From positions 868,001 to 932,000 of the forward strand of contig NZ_CP047654.1 in NCBI RefSeq assembly GCF_030408915.1: DNA of 64,000 nucleotides, given 5' to 3'. A program made the position numbers and the translations under genes. Shown here in pieces: positions 36,624 to 45,932 of the stretch (positions within the stretch are counted from its first letter, which is position 1; every line of letters starts with the position of its first letter). The DNA comes from Corynebacterium guangdongense. GTDB lineage: Bacteria > Actinomycetota > Actinomycetes > Mycobacteriales > Mycobacteriaceae. The notes beneath the pieces are model-generated. The model was given only the letters and a program-made list of their open reading frames with translations, did not search any database and was not told the origin of the DNA.

Positions 36624-37097
36624 TCACAGAGCCAGTTCCATGAAGACCGCGTCGGCGGCGGGGTTGTCGTTGTAGGCCCCGACGCGGTAGAAGCCGTGGC
36701 GCTCGTACAGTCCGATCGCCGCGGTCATGTGCGGTGCAGTGTCCAGGCGCAACCGACGGTAGCCGAGGTCGCGGGCGCCGGTGATCGCGGTCTCTAGCAG
36801 CAGGGAACCGAGGCCGTGGCCGCGCCCGGCGGGGCGGACGTAGAGGCGCTTGAGCTCACCGTGGACGTCGTTGTTGCGTTTGACGGCGACGCAGCCGACG
36901 GGCGCCCCGTCGTGCAGCGCCAGCCACAGCCCGCCGGTGGGCGCGGCGTAGACGGAGTCGAGGTCGGAGAGCTCGGCCTCCGGGTTCTGGGTGGCCAGGA
37001 CGGCGGCGAGGCCGGCGTCGACAAGCGTGGCGAAGTACTCCGCGAAGAGGATCAGAACGTCCTCGCGGCGGGTTTGGCCGGCGACAATCTCGAACAT
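36624..37097 (-). CDS. GNAT-family N-acetyltransferase
   Basis: A 157-residue GNAT protein with the acetyl-CoA binding motif YVRPAGRGHGLGSLLL, GELKRLYV before it and GLYERHGFYRVGAYNDNP after it. The acceptor is unknown. It is divergent from sdaA, with 23 bases between start codons. Confidence 0.85.
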   Translation of the reverse strand: MFEIVAGQTRREDVLILFAEYFATLVDAGLAAVLATQNPEAELSDLDSVYAAPTGGLWLALHDGAPVGCVAVKRNNDVHGELKRLYVRPAGRGHGLGSLLLETAITGARDLGYRRLRLDTAPHMTAAIGLYERHGFYRVGAYNDNPAADAVFMELAL

Positions 37098-37120
37098 GGA
37101 AAACAGTCTAGGATGGCGAC

Positions 37121-38413
37121 ATGGGTATCAGCGTCGTCGACCTGTTCAGCATCGGCATCGGCCCCTCGTCCTCGCACACGGTGGGGCCGATGCGCGCGGC
37201 CGCGGAGTACGTGGGCGAGCACGGGCTCCCGGGCTCCGCGCACATCACGCTGCGCGGCTCGCTCGCGCTCACCGGCCGAGGCCACGGCACCGACCGTGCC
37301 GTGCTGCTGGGCCTGGTGGGCTGGACGCCCACCACGGTGAGCGCCGACGTCGCCCCCGTGCTCGGGGAGCGGATCCCGACCAGCGGCACCATCTCCGGCC
37401 CCGCCGGCACCATCGACTACGAGCTCGTCTTCGACCCGGAGCCCGCGCCCGAGCACCCCAACTGCCTGACGATCAACGGCGTCGACTACTTCTCCATCGG
37501 CGGTGGCTTCATCCTCGACCGCGCCGGGATGTCCTCCCGCACCCACGCCGCCGAGGCCGACGCGCCCGGGGCCTACCCCTTCGACTCCTGGGCGGAGCTC
37601 GAGGCCTACGGGCGGGACGTGGAGGAGATCATGCGCGCCAATGAACCGGCTGACGTCGACAAGCATCTCGACGCGGTGTGGGCCACCATGCAGGACTGCG
37701 TCAGGGCGGGCTTGTCGACGCCGGGCACCCTCCCCGGCGGCCTCAACGTCGCCCGCCGCGCCCCGGCGATGTATGAACGTCTCTCGGCGGAGACCAGCAA
37801 GCTCGACCCGATGAACGCAATGGACTGGGTCAACCTCTACGCCCTGGCCGTCAACGAGGAGAACGCCGCCGGTGGGCGCGTCGTCACCGCCCCCACCAAC
37901 GGCGCGGCCGGCATCATCCCCGCCGTGATGCACTACGCGAAGGACTTCCTGCCCAGCCTGGACCACCGGCGTTTCCTGCTGGCGGCCGGGGCGGTGGGCA
38001 TCGTCGTGAAGAAGAACGCCTCGATCTCCGGCGCCGAGGTCGGCTGCCAGGGTGAGGTCGGCTCCGCGGCGGCGATGGCAGCGGCGGGCCTGGCGGCGAC
38101 GATGGGCTGCTCGACGACCCAGATCGGCAACGCCGCCGAGATCGCGCTTGAGCACAACCTCGGCCTGACCTGCGACCCGGTCGGCGGGCTGGTGCAGATC
38201 CCGTGCATCGAGCGCAACGCCATCGGCGCGGTCAAGGCGATCAACGCCGCCCGGCTGGCGCAGTTCAGTGACGACACCCAGCGCGTCAGCCTCGACGTGG
38301 CGGTGGAGACCATGGCCCAAACCGGCCGGGACATGATGTCGAAGTACAAGGAGACCTCGATGGGCGGCCTGGCGGTGGCGCTGGGGATGCCCGTCAGCCT
38401 GCCCGAGTGCTGA
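37121..38413 (+). CDS. sdaA: L-serine dehydratase
   Basis: A 430-residue single-chain iron-sulfur L-serine ammonia-lyase making pyruvate and ammonia. The beta region has [16 protein letters not shown] near the N-terminus. The alpha region has [13 protein letters not shown] and the likely 4Fe-4S cysteines in [19 protein letters not shown] and QIPCIERNA. It contains two copies of the 11-mer GCTTGTCGACG only 56 bases apart in opposite orientation. Confidence 0.95.
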   Translation: MGISVVDLFSIGIGPSSSHTVGPMRAAAEYVGEHGLPGSAHITLRGSLALTGRGHGTDRAVLLGLVGWTPTTVSADVAPVLGERIPTSGTISGPAGTIDYELVFDPEPAPEHPNCLTINGVDYFSIGGGFILDRAGMSSRTHAAEADAPGAYPFDSWAELEAYGRDVEEIMRANEPADVDKHLDAVWATMQDCVRAGLSTPGTLPGGLNVARRAPAMYERLSAETSKLDPMNAMDWVNLYALAVNEENAAGGRVVTAPTNGAAGIIPAVMHYAKDFLPSLDHRRFLLAAGAVGIVVKKNASISGAEVGCQGEVGSAAAMAAAGLAATMGCSTTQIGNAAEIALEHNLGLTCDPVGGLVQIPCIERNAIGAVKAINAARLAQFSDDTQRVSLDVAVETMAQTGRDMMSKYKETSMGGLAVALGMPVSLPEC

Positions 38414-38429
38414 GTCGGGGCGCCCGGGC

Positions 38430-40052
38430 CTAGTCGGCGACCATCGGCTCGATGGTCAGGCCCGGGTGCTCCTTCTCGATGAACGCGAGCTTCCACTTGT
38501 CGCCGAAGAGGGCCACCAGGGCGCCGTCACCGCGGGTGAAGATCTCCACGCCGCGCTGCCGGCCCAGCTCGGGCGCGGAGGCCTCGTCGGTGAGGCGGGC
38601 GACGGTGTAGGGGATGGGTTCGGTGACGGTCTCGACGTTGTACTCGTTGGCCATGCGGCCCTGCATGACCTCGAACTGCATGGGGCCGACGGCGGCCATG
38701 ACGGGGTTGGCGTCGCCGCGGGCGTCGTTGCGCAGGATCTGCACGACCCCCTCGGCCTCGAGCTGGTCGAGGGCCTTGCGGAACTGCTTGTACTTGCCCA
38801 GGGACTTGGCGCGCAGGATGCGGAAGTGCTCAGGGGCGAACTGCGGCATCGGCGGGTACTGCACCTTGCGCCCGGCGTAGATGGTGTCGCCGGGGGCCAG
38901 GGAACCGGCGTTGACGAGGCCGACGATGTCGCCCGGGTAGGCGGTCTCGACGGTTTCGCGGGTGCGGCCGAAGACGGTCAGCGCGTACTTGGAGGAGAAG
39001 CTGCGCCCGGACTGGGCGTGGGTGACCTGCATGCCGCGGTCGAACTCGCCGGAGACGACGCGCATGAAGGCGAGGGTGTCACGGTGGTTCTTGTCCATGC
39101 CGGCCTGCACCTTGAACACGACGCCGGAGAAATCGTCCTCGATCTCGCGGAATTCGTCGACTGCGCTTGTCGACGCCTCAATCGCCGCCGGGTCGGAGGC
39201 CCGGCCGGCGGGCGACGGGGCAATGGCGCAGAGCGTGTCGAGGATCTGGTGGACGCCGAAGTTGAGCATCGCGGAGGCGAAGATCAGCGGCGAGGTGACG
39301 CACTGCTCGAAGAGCTCCTGGTCGTGGATGGCGCCGTCACCGGCGAGCAGCTCGGCCTCGGCGACGGCGGTCTCCCAGGCATCCTCCTCCTGCTCGGCGG
39401 CGGCGTCCGGGGCGAAGAAGGTCTCCGGGGCGATGGTGGCGCCGCCGGCGGTGCGGTCGAAGTGGACGTACTCGTCGACCTCGCCGTCGGCGTTGACGTG
39501 GGCCAGGCCGCGGAAGTCGCCCGCCTCGCCGACCGGCCAGTACAGCGGGGTGGGCTGGAGGTCGATCTCGGTGACGATCTCCTCGACCAGCTCCAGCGGC
39601 TCCTGGCCGATGCGGTCCCACTTGTTGATCACCGTGATGATCGGCAGGCCGCGGGCCTTGCAGACGCGGAAGAGCTTGAGGGTCTGGGGCTCGAGGCCCT
39701 TGGCGGCGTCGATGAGCATGACGGCGGCGTCGACGGCGGACAGCACACGGTAGGTGTCCTCGGAGAAGTCCGCGTGGCCCGGGGTGTCGACCAGGTTGAT
39801 CATGTAGTCGGTGCCTTCGTGGGCGTACTCGAACTGCAGCGCGGAGGAGGCGATGGAGATGCCGCGGTCCTTCTCCATCTCCATCCAGTCGGAGACGGTG
39901 GCCTTGCGGTTGCCCTTGCCGTGGGTGGCGCCGGCCTCGGTGATGATGTGCGCGTGCAGGGCCAGCGCCTCGGTCAGCGTCGACTTACCCGCGTCCGGGT
40001 GGGCGATGACGGCGAATGTGCGACGGCGGGCGGCTTCGGCGGTGGTGCTCAT
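38430..40052 (-). CDS. prfC: Peptide chain release factor 3
   Basis: A 540-residue translational GTPase that recycles RF1/RF2. G1 is AHPDAGKST, switch II DTPGHADFS and G4 INKWD. The acidic insert after the G domain (DAAAEQEEDAWETAVAEAE) is larger than in the E. coli protein but seen in actinobacteria. ATG 40052 was chosen; the frame opens at 40064. It is convergent with sdaA and divergent from the flavin reductase gene. Confidence 0.94.
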   Translation of the reverse strand: MSTTAEAARRRTFAVIAHPDAGKSTLTEALALHAHIITEAGATHGKGNRKATVSDWMEMEKDRGISIASSALQFEYAHEGTDYMINLVDTPGHADFSEDTYRVLSAVDAAVMLIDAAKGLEPQTLKLFRVCKARGLPIITVINKWDRIGQEPLELVEEIVTEIDLQPTPLYWPVGEAGDFRGLAHVNADGEVDEYVHFDRTAGGATIAPETFFAPDAAAEQEEDAWETAVAEAELLAGDGAIHDQELFEQCVTSPLIFASAMLNFGVHQILDTLCAIAPSPAGRASDPAAIEASTSAVDEFREIEDDFSGVVFKVQAGMDKNHRDTLAFMRVVSGEFDRGMQVTHAQSGRSFSSKYALTVFGRTRETVETAYPGDIVGLVNAGSLAPGDTIYAGRKVQYPPMPQFAPEHFRILRAKSLGKYKQFRKALDQLEAEGVVQILRNDARGDANPVMAAVGPMQFEVMQGRMANEYNVETVTEPIPYTVARLTDEASAPELGRQRGVEIFTRGDGALVALFGDKWKLAFIEKEHPGLTIEPMVAD

Positions 40053-40141
40053 AGGCGATAACACTACTGCGTCGGGGCATGGGGGGATAATGACGCTACA
40101 CTGGTTTTTTGAAATTTCGAGTAAACGAAAGGGTTTTCGCC

Positions 40142-40693
40142 ATGTCCACCATCGGCATCATCATCGGCTCCATCCGCGAGGGCCGCTCCGGCGCCTCCGT
40201 CGCGGAGTGGATCAAGGCGCAGGCCGACGCGCGCACCTCCGACGTCGCCTACGAGCTCGTCGACCTCAAGGAGTTCAACGTCCCCCTGCTCGACTCCGCG
40301 GTCGTTCCGGGCGCGGCCAACAAGCGGTACGACAACGAGGCCGTGCAGAACTGGTCCGACAAGATCGACTCCCTCGACGGTTACATCTTCGTCACCCCGG
40401 AGTACAACCACTCCGTGCCGGGCGCGCTGAAGAACGCCTTCGACGCCCTGGGCGCCGAGTGGGCCGCCAAGCCCATCGCCTTCGTCGGCTACGGCGCCGC
40501 CGGCGGCGTCCGCGCGGTGGAGCACTGGCGCACCATCGTCGCCAACTTCTCGATGATCGACATCCGCACCCAGCTGGATCTGAGCCTGTTCACCGAGTTC
40601 ACCGAGAACGGTTTCGCCCCGAACGAGCGTCGCGCGGGCGAGCTGGAGGCCATCTTCACCGAGCTCGAGGACTGGGCGCAGAAGCTCGCCTAA
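40142..40693 (+). CDS. NAD(P)H-dependent FMN reductase
   Basis: A 183-residue flavodoxin-like reductase of the ArsH/ChrR/azoreductase superfamily. The FMN phosphate loop is GSIREGRSGAS and the isoalloxazine-binding loop PEYNHSVPGALKNAFD. It likely reduces FMN or quinones. The stop TAA shares bases with the stop of the convergent pth gene. Confidence 0.87.
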   Translation: MSTIGIIIGSIREGRSGASVAEWIKAQADARTSDVAYELVDLKEFNVPLLDSAVVPGAANKRYDNEAVQNWSDKIDSLDGYIFVTPEYNHSVPGALKNAFDALGAEWAAKPIAFVGYGAAGGVRAVEHWRTIVANFSMIDIRTQLDLSLFTEFTENGFAPNERRAGELEAIFTELEDWAQKLA

Positions 40694-41283
40694 CGACGCG
40701 AGTGGATCTCGTTCTGCGCCCGCGCCAGCCCCTCGGTGACCAGCAGCCGGGCCGCGTCGGCCGCGGCGGCGATGGCCTCGTCGAGGCCCGCCCCGGCGTC
40801 GACGGGGCCCAGGACGTGCTCGGGGACCGGCGTGCCCGTGGGGGGACGGCCGATGCCGATGCGCACCCGCAGGTAGTCCCGCGTGCCGAGCGTCTCGGTG
40901 ATCGACTTCAGCCCGTTGTGGCCGTTCTCGTTGCCCCCCTTCTTCAGCCGCACCTGGTGGGCGGGCAGGTCGAGTTCGTCGTGGAGGACGATGACGCGTT
41001 CGGCGGGCACGTCCAGCCCGGCCAGCGCCTGGCCGCTGTGGTTCATGTAGGTGCGTGAGCGCATCAGCAGCACCTTCTGGCCGCCCCAGGTCACCGGGCA
41101 CACCAGGGCTTTGCCGTGCGGGGTGAGCACGTCGCCGGCGTCGGCGAGCAGGTCGTCGAGGGCCATGTAGCCGACGTTGTGGCGGGTGGCGGCGTACTCC
41201 TCGCCGGGATTGCCGAGACCGACGACGAGCCAGTCGGTGACCAGCCGGGGGCGGGGACGAAAGATTCTTGACCAGAGAGACAC
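40690..41283 (-). CDS. pth: Peptidyl-tRNA hydrolase (first of two)
   Basis: A 197-residue Pth that releases peptides from stalled peptidyl-tRNA. Motifs are VGLGNPGEEYAATRHNVGYM with catalytic His, YMNHSGQ, LHDELDLPAHQVRLKKGG and GHNGLKS. The GTG start at 41283 adds about 14 basic residues (SLWSRIFRPRPR) before the usual N-terminus. A second pth, with only moderate similarity, lies 8 kb away next to rplY, with the nag cluster between them. Confidence 0.9.
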   Translation of the reverse strand: MSLWSRIFRPRPRLVTDWLVVGLGNPGEEYAATRHNVGYMALDDLLADAGDVLTPHGKALVCPVTWGGQKVLLMRSRTYMNHSGQALAGLDVPAERVIVLHDELDLPAHQVRLKKGGNENGHNGLKSITETLGTRDYLRVRIGIGRPPTGTPVPEHVLGPVDAGAGLDEAIAAAADAARLLVTEGLARAQNEIHSRR

Positions 41284-41307
41284 GCCGACCAGTCTAGGGT
41301 GGGCCCC

Positions 41308-42204
41308 ATGAGAATCATCGTCGCCCCCATGGCCGGTGGGCCGTCCACCCCGGCGCTGGTGCGCGCCGCCGCCGAGGCCGGCGCCTTCGGCTTCCTGGCC
41401 ACCGGCGCCCTGAGCCCGGCGCAGGCCGAGGCCGAGATGTCCGCCTGCGACGACGTCCGCTACGGCGTCAACCTCTTCGCCCGCCAGGAGCCGCTGGCCT
41501 CGCTCGCCGAGGTGCGGGCAGTGGCCGGTGAACTCGGCGTCGAGGTGCCCGCCGTCGACTACAGCAACGGCTGGGAGGAGAAGTTCGCGGCGGTGCTGCG
41601 CCACCGCCCGGCGGTTGCCTCCTCGATTTTCGGGCCCTTCAGCGCGGGGGAGATCGCCCAGCTCCACGACCGCGGCATCGAGGCGTGGATCACCGTCACC
41701 ACCCCCGCCGACGCCCGCGCTGCCGACGCCCTGGGCGCTGACGCGCTCGTCGTCCAGGGCCCGGAGGCCGGCGGGCACCGCGCCACCTGGACCGTCGACG
41801 AGGAACCGGACGCCCGCCCGCTGCCGGAGCTTCTCGACGCCTGCCGCGCCGTGACCGGCCTGCCGCTCATCGCGGCCGGAGGTGTACGCACCCCGGCCGA
41901 TGTCCGGGCGCTTCGGGCCGACGCGGTCGCCTGCGGCTCCGCCTTCCTGCTGGCTGAGGAGGCGGGCACCAGCCCGGCCAACCGGGAGCTGCTGCGCCGG
42001 GGCGGGGAGACGGTGTCCACCCGGGCCTTCTCGGGACGCTGGGCCCGGGGGCTGCCCAACGGCCATGACCTCGATGCGGCGATCTACCCCTATCTGCGGC
42101 CGATGATGAAGCAGATCGGGGCGCCGTACTGCCTGGTGGGGACGGGCGTCGACAAGCTGCGGGCGGGCACCGCGGCGGAGATTCTCGCCTGGCTGGAAAA
42201 CTGA
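41308..42204 (+). CDS. Nitronate monooxygenase/2-nitropropane dioxygenase-like flavoprotein
   Basis: A 298-residue FMN TIM-barrel protein. The N-terminus APMAGGPSTPALVRAAAEAGAFGFLATG, the central QGPEAGGHR and the phosphate loop IAAGGVRTPADVRAL are typical of the NPD/NMO and related FabK-like group. Oxidation of nitronates is the best guess. It contains one 11-mer copy. Confidence 0.85.
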   Translation: MRIIVAPMAGGPSTPALVRAAAEAGAFGFLATGALSPAQAEAEMSACDDVRYGVNLFARQEPLASLAEVRAVAGELGVEVPAVDYSNGWEEKFAAVLRHRPAVASSIFGPFSAGEIAQLHDRGIEAWITVTTPADARAADALGADALVVQGPEAGGHRATWTVDEEPDARPLPELLDACRAVTGLPLIAAGGVRTPADVRALRADAVACGSAFLLAEEAGTSPANRELLRRGGETVSTRAFSGRWARGLPNGHDLDAAIYPYLRPMMKQIGAPYCLVGTGVDKLRAGTAAEILAWLEN

Positions 42205-42207
42205 GAA

Positions 42208-42227
42208 ACCGCCCCCGGAGGGGCGGT
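42208..42227. terminator. Bidirectional terminator between NMO-like gene and nagL
   Basis: ACCGCCCC and GGGGCGGT form an eight-pair stem with a CGGA loop between two convergent genes. On the minus strand the stem is followed by TTCTCAGTTTTCC. Confidence 0.65.
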
Positions 42228-42238
42228 GAATCAGCGGC

Positions 42239-42958
42239 CTAGAGCCAGCGCGGCGGCTGCGGGGCGTCGGCGTTGACGCCGTGGGCGCCACGGCCGGTGG
42301 CCCAGCGGGCCAGGCCGGTCTTCGTGCCGACGACCTCGGTGGTCTCGGCGCCCGGGGTGACCGGGAAGCGCTCGCCCGACTCGGAGTCGACGAGCACCAG
42401 ACCTTCGCCGGCGCCGGTGTTGGACCACTTGCCGACGATCTCCGGGACCAGCGTGTCCAGCACGACCCGGGGGATGTCCGAGAAGGTCGCCGTCTGGTTC
42501 AGATCGACGGCGTGGATCCAGACCTCGCGGGTGCGCATCCACAGCGTCTCCACCATCGGGACCGTCCGGCCCTGGGCGGTCTTGACCTCGTTGTCCCACG
42601 CCTGCTCGGAGGAGTCGCGCCAGGCGACGTCCAGGCGGACGAGCGTGTGGTCGTGGAGGTTGCGCAGGGCGTCCGGGATGAGCGTCGCGCCGTAGGCGAT
42701 CTGCTCGGCACGGGCGTCCGGGCTCGGGTACATCGGCGTCTCGACGCCGGTGTTGGCCCAGTCCACCAGATTGACCAGCGCACTCGCGTTGTACGCGGTG
42801 TGCGCCACCAGGGTGGCGATGTCCCAGCCCGCCAGGCGCGACGGGGACCGGAAATCGGCGTTGTCGATCAGCGCCAGCTGGTTCGAGTAGTGCGACGTGC
42901 CACGACGAGCAATGCTGAGGCGTTCCTCGCGCGGCAGATCGTGGAAGGACTGCGTCAT
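42239..42958 (-). CDS. nagL: Mycothiol-dependent maleylpyruvate isomerase
   Basis: A 239-residue DinB-fold metalloenzyme that isomerises maleylpyruvate to fumarylpyruvate using mycothiol. The metal ligands are His53 (AHTAYNA), Glu145 and His149 (MRTREVWIHAVDL), matching the known H52/E144/H148 triad of the C. glutamicum enzyme. It is the third gene of the nagI-nagK-nagL operon and overlaps nagK by one base. Its mycothiol need fits an actinobacterium. Confidence 0.93.
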   Translation of the reverse strand: MTQSFHDLPREERLSIARRGTSHYSNQLALIDNADFRSPSRLAGWDIATLVAHTAYNASALVNLVDWANTGVETPMYPSPDARAEQIAYGATLIPDALRNLHDHTLVRLDVAWRDSSEQAWDNEVKTAQGRTVPMVETLWMRTREVWIHAVDLNQTATFSDIPRVVLDTLVPEIVGKWSNTGAGEGLVLVDSESGERFPVTPGAETTEVVGTKTGLARWATGRGAHGVNADAPQPPRWL

Positions 42959-43785
42959 TACTCGAACACCGTCTTGTTGGCGACCTCACCCAGGCCGTCG
43001 ATCGAGACGGTGACGGTCTGGCCGTCACCGATGTAGCGCTTCGGGTCGCGGGCGTGGCCGACGCCGCCCGGGGTACCGGTGACGATGACGTCGCCGGCGT
43101 CCAGCGGGTAGATGTGGGAGATGTACTCGATCAGCGCCTCCGGGCCGAAGACCAGGTCATCGGTCGGGGTCGTCTGCATCTTCTCGCCCTCGAGGTAGGT
43201 GGCCAGCTCGCCGCCGAACTCGAAGGAGTCCTTGGTGGTCAGCCACGGACCGAAACCGGCGGACTTCTCGAAGGACTTGCCCTGGTGCCACTGGAGGGTG
43301 CGGTACTGGTAGTCACGCATGGTGTAGTCGTTCATGACGGCGTAACCGGCGATGTAGTCCTGGGCGTCGGCGGCCTTGACGCGGCGGGCGCGCTTGCCGA
43401 TGACGACGACCAGCTCGCCCTCCCAGTCCAGCTCGGAGTTGGCGTACTCCGGCACCAGCACGTCGTCGTACGGGCCGGTCAAGGCGTCCGGGTACTTGAC
43501 GAACAGCGTCGGGTGGGTCGGCAGGTTACGGCCCATCTCCTTGATGTGGTTGGCGTAGTTCAGGCCGACACACACGATCTTGTTCGGGGCCGGGATGACG
43601 GCCTCGAGGTCGGTCTTCTCGAAGGAGACCGCGTCACCGGCGGCCTGCTCGGCGAGCTGCTCCCAGTTGTCCTCCTTCAGCAGGTCGCCGACGTTGGCGA
43701 AGCCCTCGATCTTGACGGCGGTGGTGTCGGTCTCGACGCGGGCGGCGAAAGTGGTGCCGTTGGAACGGATGGTTGCAAGACGCAT
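42958..43785 (-). CDS. nagK: Fumarylpyruvate hydrolase
   Basis: A 275-residue FAH-family hydrolase that splits fumarylpyruvate into fumarate and pyruvate. It has [13 protein letters not shown], the metal-binding Glu pair in [15 protein letters not shown], Asp in [10 protein letters not shown] and the [14 protein letters not shown] loop. It lies five bases downstream of nagI. Confidence 0.92.
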   Translation of the reverse strand: MRLATIRSNGTTFAARVETDTTAVKIEGFANVGDLLKEDNWEQLAEQAAGDAVSFEKTDLEAVIPAPNKIVCVGLNYANHIKEMGRNLPTHPTLFVKYPDALTGPYDDVLVPEYANSELDWEGELVVVIGKRARRVKAADAQDYIAGYAVMNDYTMRDYQYRTLQWHQGKSFEKSAGFGPWLTTKDSFEFGGELATYLEGEKMQTTPTDDLVFGPEALIEYISHIYPLDAGDVIVTGTPGGVGHARDPKRYIGDGQTVTVSIDGLGEVANKTVFE

Positions 43786-43790
43786 GTGTC

Positions 43791-44909
43791 TTAGACTCCT
43801 TCAGGGGTGTAGGTACGGGCCAGATCCAGCTTCTCGAAGATCGGGAAGTCGGAGAAGTTGAACAGGTCGACGCCGTCGGCGCCGGCCTCGATGTGCCACT
43901 TCTTCCAGGACGGGACGTTGACGACGTCGCCGTGGTTGAGCTCAAAGGTCTCGTCGCCGACGTATGCGGTGGCCGAGCCCTCAAAGACCTGGAAGACGCG
44001 GTTGCCGACCTCGTGGACCGGCGTGGTGGACGCACCGGGGCGCATGCGGTGGAACTCGGCACGGATGGTGGACATCACGTCGCCGCCGGTGGTCGGGTTA
44101 GTGTAGCGAACCGCCGCGTGGCCCGGGCCGACGACGCCCGGGAAGCCGGCGTCCTCCAGAGCCAACTGCTCGTTGAGGGCCTTGTCGGTGTGCTCCCAGG
44201 CGTAGCGGCCGATGGTGGACTGGGTGGTCCGGCCCGGGAAGGCGACCGGGCGCAGGCCCGGGTTGGCCCACAGGCGCTCGGAACGGGAGTAGTCCGGGGT
44301 GGACTCGTCGGTGAGCTTCTCGGTCCCGTACTCGAAGAAGCCGGTGTCCATCTGGTGGGCGAACGGGATGTCCAGGCCGTCCAGCCAGGCCATCGGCTCG
44401 GTCGCGATGTTGTGGTGGCCGTGGAAGTTCCAGCCCGGGGTGAGCAGGAAATCGCCGCGCTTCATCGGGACCGCGTCACCGTTGACGACGGTCCAGACGC
44501 CTTCGCCCTCGATGACGAAGCGGAAGGCGTTCTGGGAGTGGCGGTGCTCCGGGGCGTTCTCGCCCGGGGCCAGGTACTGGATGGCCGCCCACAGGGTGGG
44601 GGAGATGTACGGGTTCCCGCCGAGGCCGGGGTTGCACAGGCCGATGGCGCGACGCTCGCCGCCGCGGCCGACCGGGACCAGCTCGCCGGAGCGCTGGGCC
44701 AGCTTGTACAGCTCCTCCCAGTCCCACTTGTGGGCGACGGCCTGCGACTCCGGGGAGTTCGGCATCAGGGAACCGATGGTGCGCCACAGCGGCTTGAGGT
44801 GGATCTCGTCCATGCGCTTGTACATGTCATCGAGCTCAGCCTGCTCTTCCGGCGTGGCCTCGGGGGCCACGTACTCGACATGCTTGTTTGAGTAGTCGTG
44901 TTCGCTCAT
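43791..44909 (-). CDS. nagI: Gentisate 1,2-dioxygenase
   Basis: A 372-residue bicupin Fe(II) dioxygenase that opens the gentisate ring to maleylpyruvate. Cupin 1 has the iron site [18 protein letters not shown] and cupin 2 the remnant [14 protein letters not shown] with WKKWHIEA. It is the first gene of the catabolic operon; AGGAGG-type sequence precedes ATG 44909. A NagR-type inverted repeat lies at 45044-45058 upstream. Confidence 0.94.
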   Translation of the reverse strand: MSEHDYSNKHVEYVAPEATPEEQAELDDMYKRMDEIHLKPLWRTIGSLMPNSPESQAVAHKWDWEELYKLAQRSGELVPVGRGGERRAIGLCNPGLGGNPYISPTLWAAIQYLAPGENAPEHRHSQNAFRFVIEGEGVWTVVNGDAVPMKRGDFLLTPGWNFHGHHNIATEPMAWLDGLDIPFAHQMDTGFFEYGTEKLTDESTPDYSRSERLWANPGLRPVAFPGRTTQSTIGRYAWEHTDKALNEQLALEDAGFPGVVGPGHAAVRYTNPTTGGDVMSTIRAEFHRMRPGASTTPVHEVGNRVFQVFEGSATAYVGDETFELNHGDVVNVPSWKKWHIEAGADGVDLFNFSDFPIFEKLDLARTYTPEGV

Positions 44910-45043
44910 TGTTCAAACCTCCTGGGGGTCTGGTCCCCGTCCTGTCCTCGATCCGGCGGACGCCGGGGGCGATGGTGGTTCAGGGCGGGGACTGGTGGTT
45001 GTGACTCCGAACCTATGAGCAAAAGGGGTGTGGCTCAAAGAAA

Positions 45044-45058
45044 TTCCGCAAAGTGGAA
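45044..45058. promoter_or_regulatory. Putative NagR (IclR-type) operator upstream of nagI
   Basis: TTCCGCAAAGTGGAA is an imperfect inverted repeat TTCCGC-N3-GTGGAA. The same half-sites at the same spacing recur in the nagR-nagT intergenic region (45878-45892). It is 135 bases before the nagI ATG. Confidence 0.7.
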
Positions 45059-45088
45059 AAACGGGGCGGGGGTACTTTCCCGTACCCC

Positions 45089-45868
45089 TTATCGTCCCAA
45101 ATCCCGACTGTCCACCGTCGTCAGTGTCCGGTTCAGGTCCCTGACGTGCACCGTCAGCACTTCCGCGCAGCGGCGGTAGATCTGGCGGAAGCGCTGGGTG
45201 GGCACGCTGACGGTGATGGCCCCCAGGACGTCGCCGAGGTCATTGCGCAGGCAGGCGCCCACGGCGGAGACGTCGGGTTCGTAGAGGCCGTGGTTGATGG
45301 CGAAGCCGCGGTCACGGGAGCGGCGCAGGGTGCGGCGCAGGTCGTCGAAGGTGACGTCTGGCATGGAGGGGTAGAGTCCGCGCAGTTCGCTGGCGGACTG
45401 TTCGGCGAGCATGGCCAGGCCGCCGGCGTTCTGCTCGGCGGGGATGATCTGGCCGCGACGGGTGCTGATGTGGCCGTCGGTGGTGCCTTCGGCGGAGGTG
45501 ATGACGTTGCATTTGTTGCCGGTCAGGATCATCAGCTGGGTGGTTTCGCCGGTGGCGCGGGTGATGGCGTCGAGGTAGCCGCGGGTGAGCCGGGCCAGGC
45601 CGGCGCCGACGCCGGGGGCGAGGCTGGAGGAGCTGAGTGCGGGGCCCGCGACGTAGTCACGCCCTTCGCCACGTAGGGCAAAACCACGGTAGACGAGCAT
45701 GGACAGGGAGCGGTGCACGGTGGAGGAGGCGACGTCGAGGTCGGCGGCGGCGGTGGAGATGGTCAGCGAGCCGGCGTCGCGGAGCATGAGGATGAGCACA
45801 AGGGCGAGATCCACGGACTGGAGATAGTCGCGCGGGGGAGCGCCGTGGGTGGGGCCAACCTGAATCAT
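45089..45868 (-). CDS. nagR: IclR-family regulator of the 3-hydroxybenzoate/gentisate genes
   Basis: A 259-residue IclR regulator. The N-terminal winged HTH spans about 18-75 (SLTISTAAADLDVASSTVHRSLSMLVYRGF) and the C-terminal effector domain follows. It lies between the divergent nagT-nagX unit and the nagI operon, the C. glutamicum nag arrangement in which it activates both units. The ATG at 45868 lies beside the putative operator at 45878-45892, so autoregulation is possible. Confidence 0.88.
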   Translation of the reverse strand: MIQVGPTHGAPPRDYLQSVDLALVLILMLRDAGSLTISTAAADLDVASSTVHRSLSMLVYRGFALRGEGRDYVAGPALSSSSLAPGVGAGLARLTRGYLDAITRATGETTQLMILTGNKCNVITSAEGTTDGHISTRRGQIIPAEQNAGGLAMLAEQSASELRGLYPSMPDVTFDDLRRTLRRSRDRGFAINHGLYEPDVSAVGACLRNDLGDVLGAITVSVPTQRFRQIYRRCAEVLTVHVRDLNRTLTTVDSRDLGR

Positions 45869-45877
45869 AGTAATACC

Positions 45878-45892
45878 TTCCGCTATGTGGAA
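45878..45892. promoter_or_regulatory. Putative NagR operator between nagR and nagT
   Basis: TTCCGCTATGTGGAA repeats the TTCCGC-N3-GTGGAA half-sites of the nagI site exactly; only the three central bases differ. It lies in the 64-base divergent promoter region between nagR and nagT. Confidence 0.72.
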
Positions 45893-45932
45893 TGTCTTTG
45901 ATTGTAACCCTGCTCACCAAGATGATGAAGCT

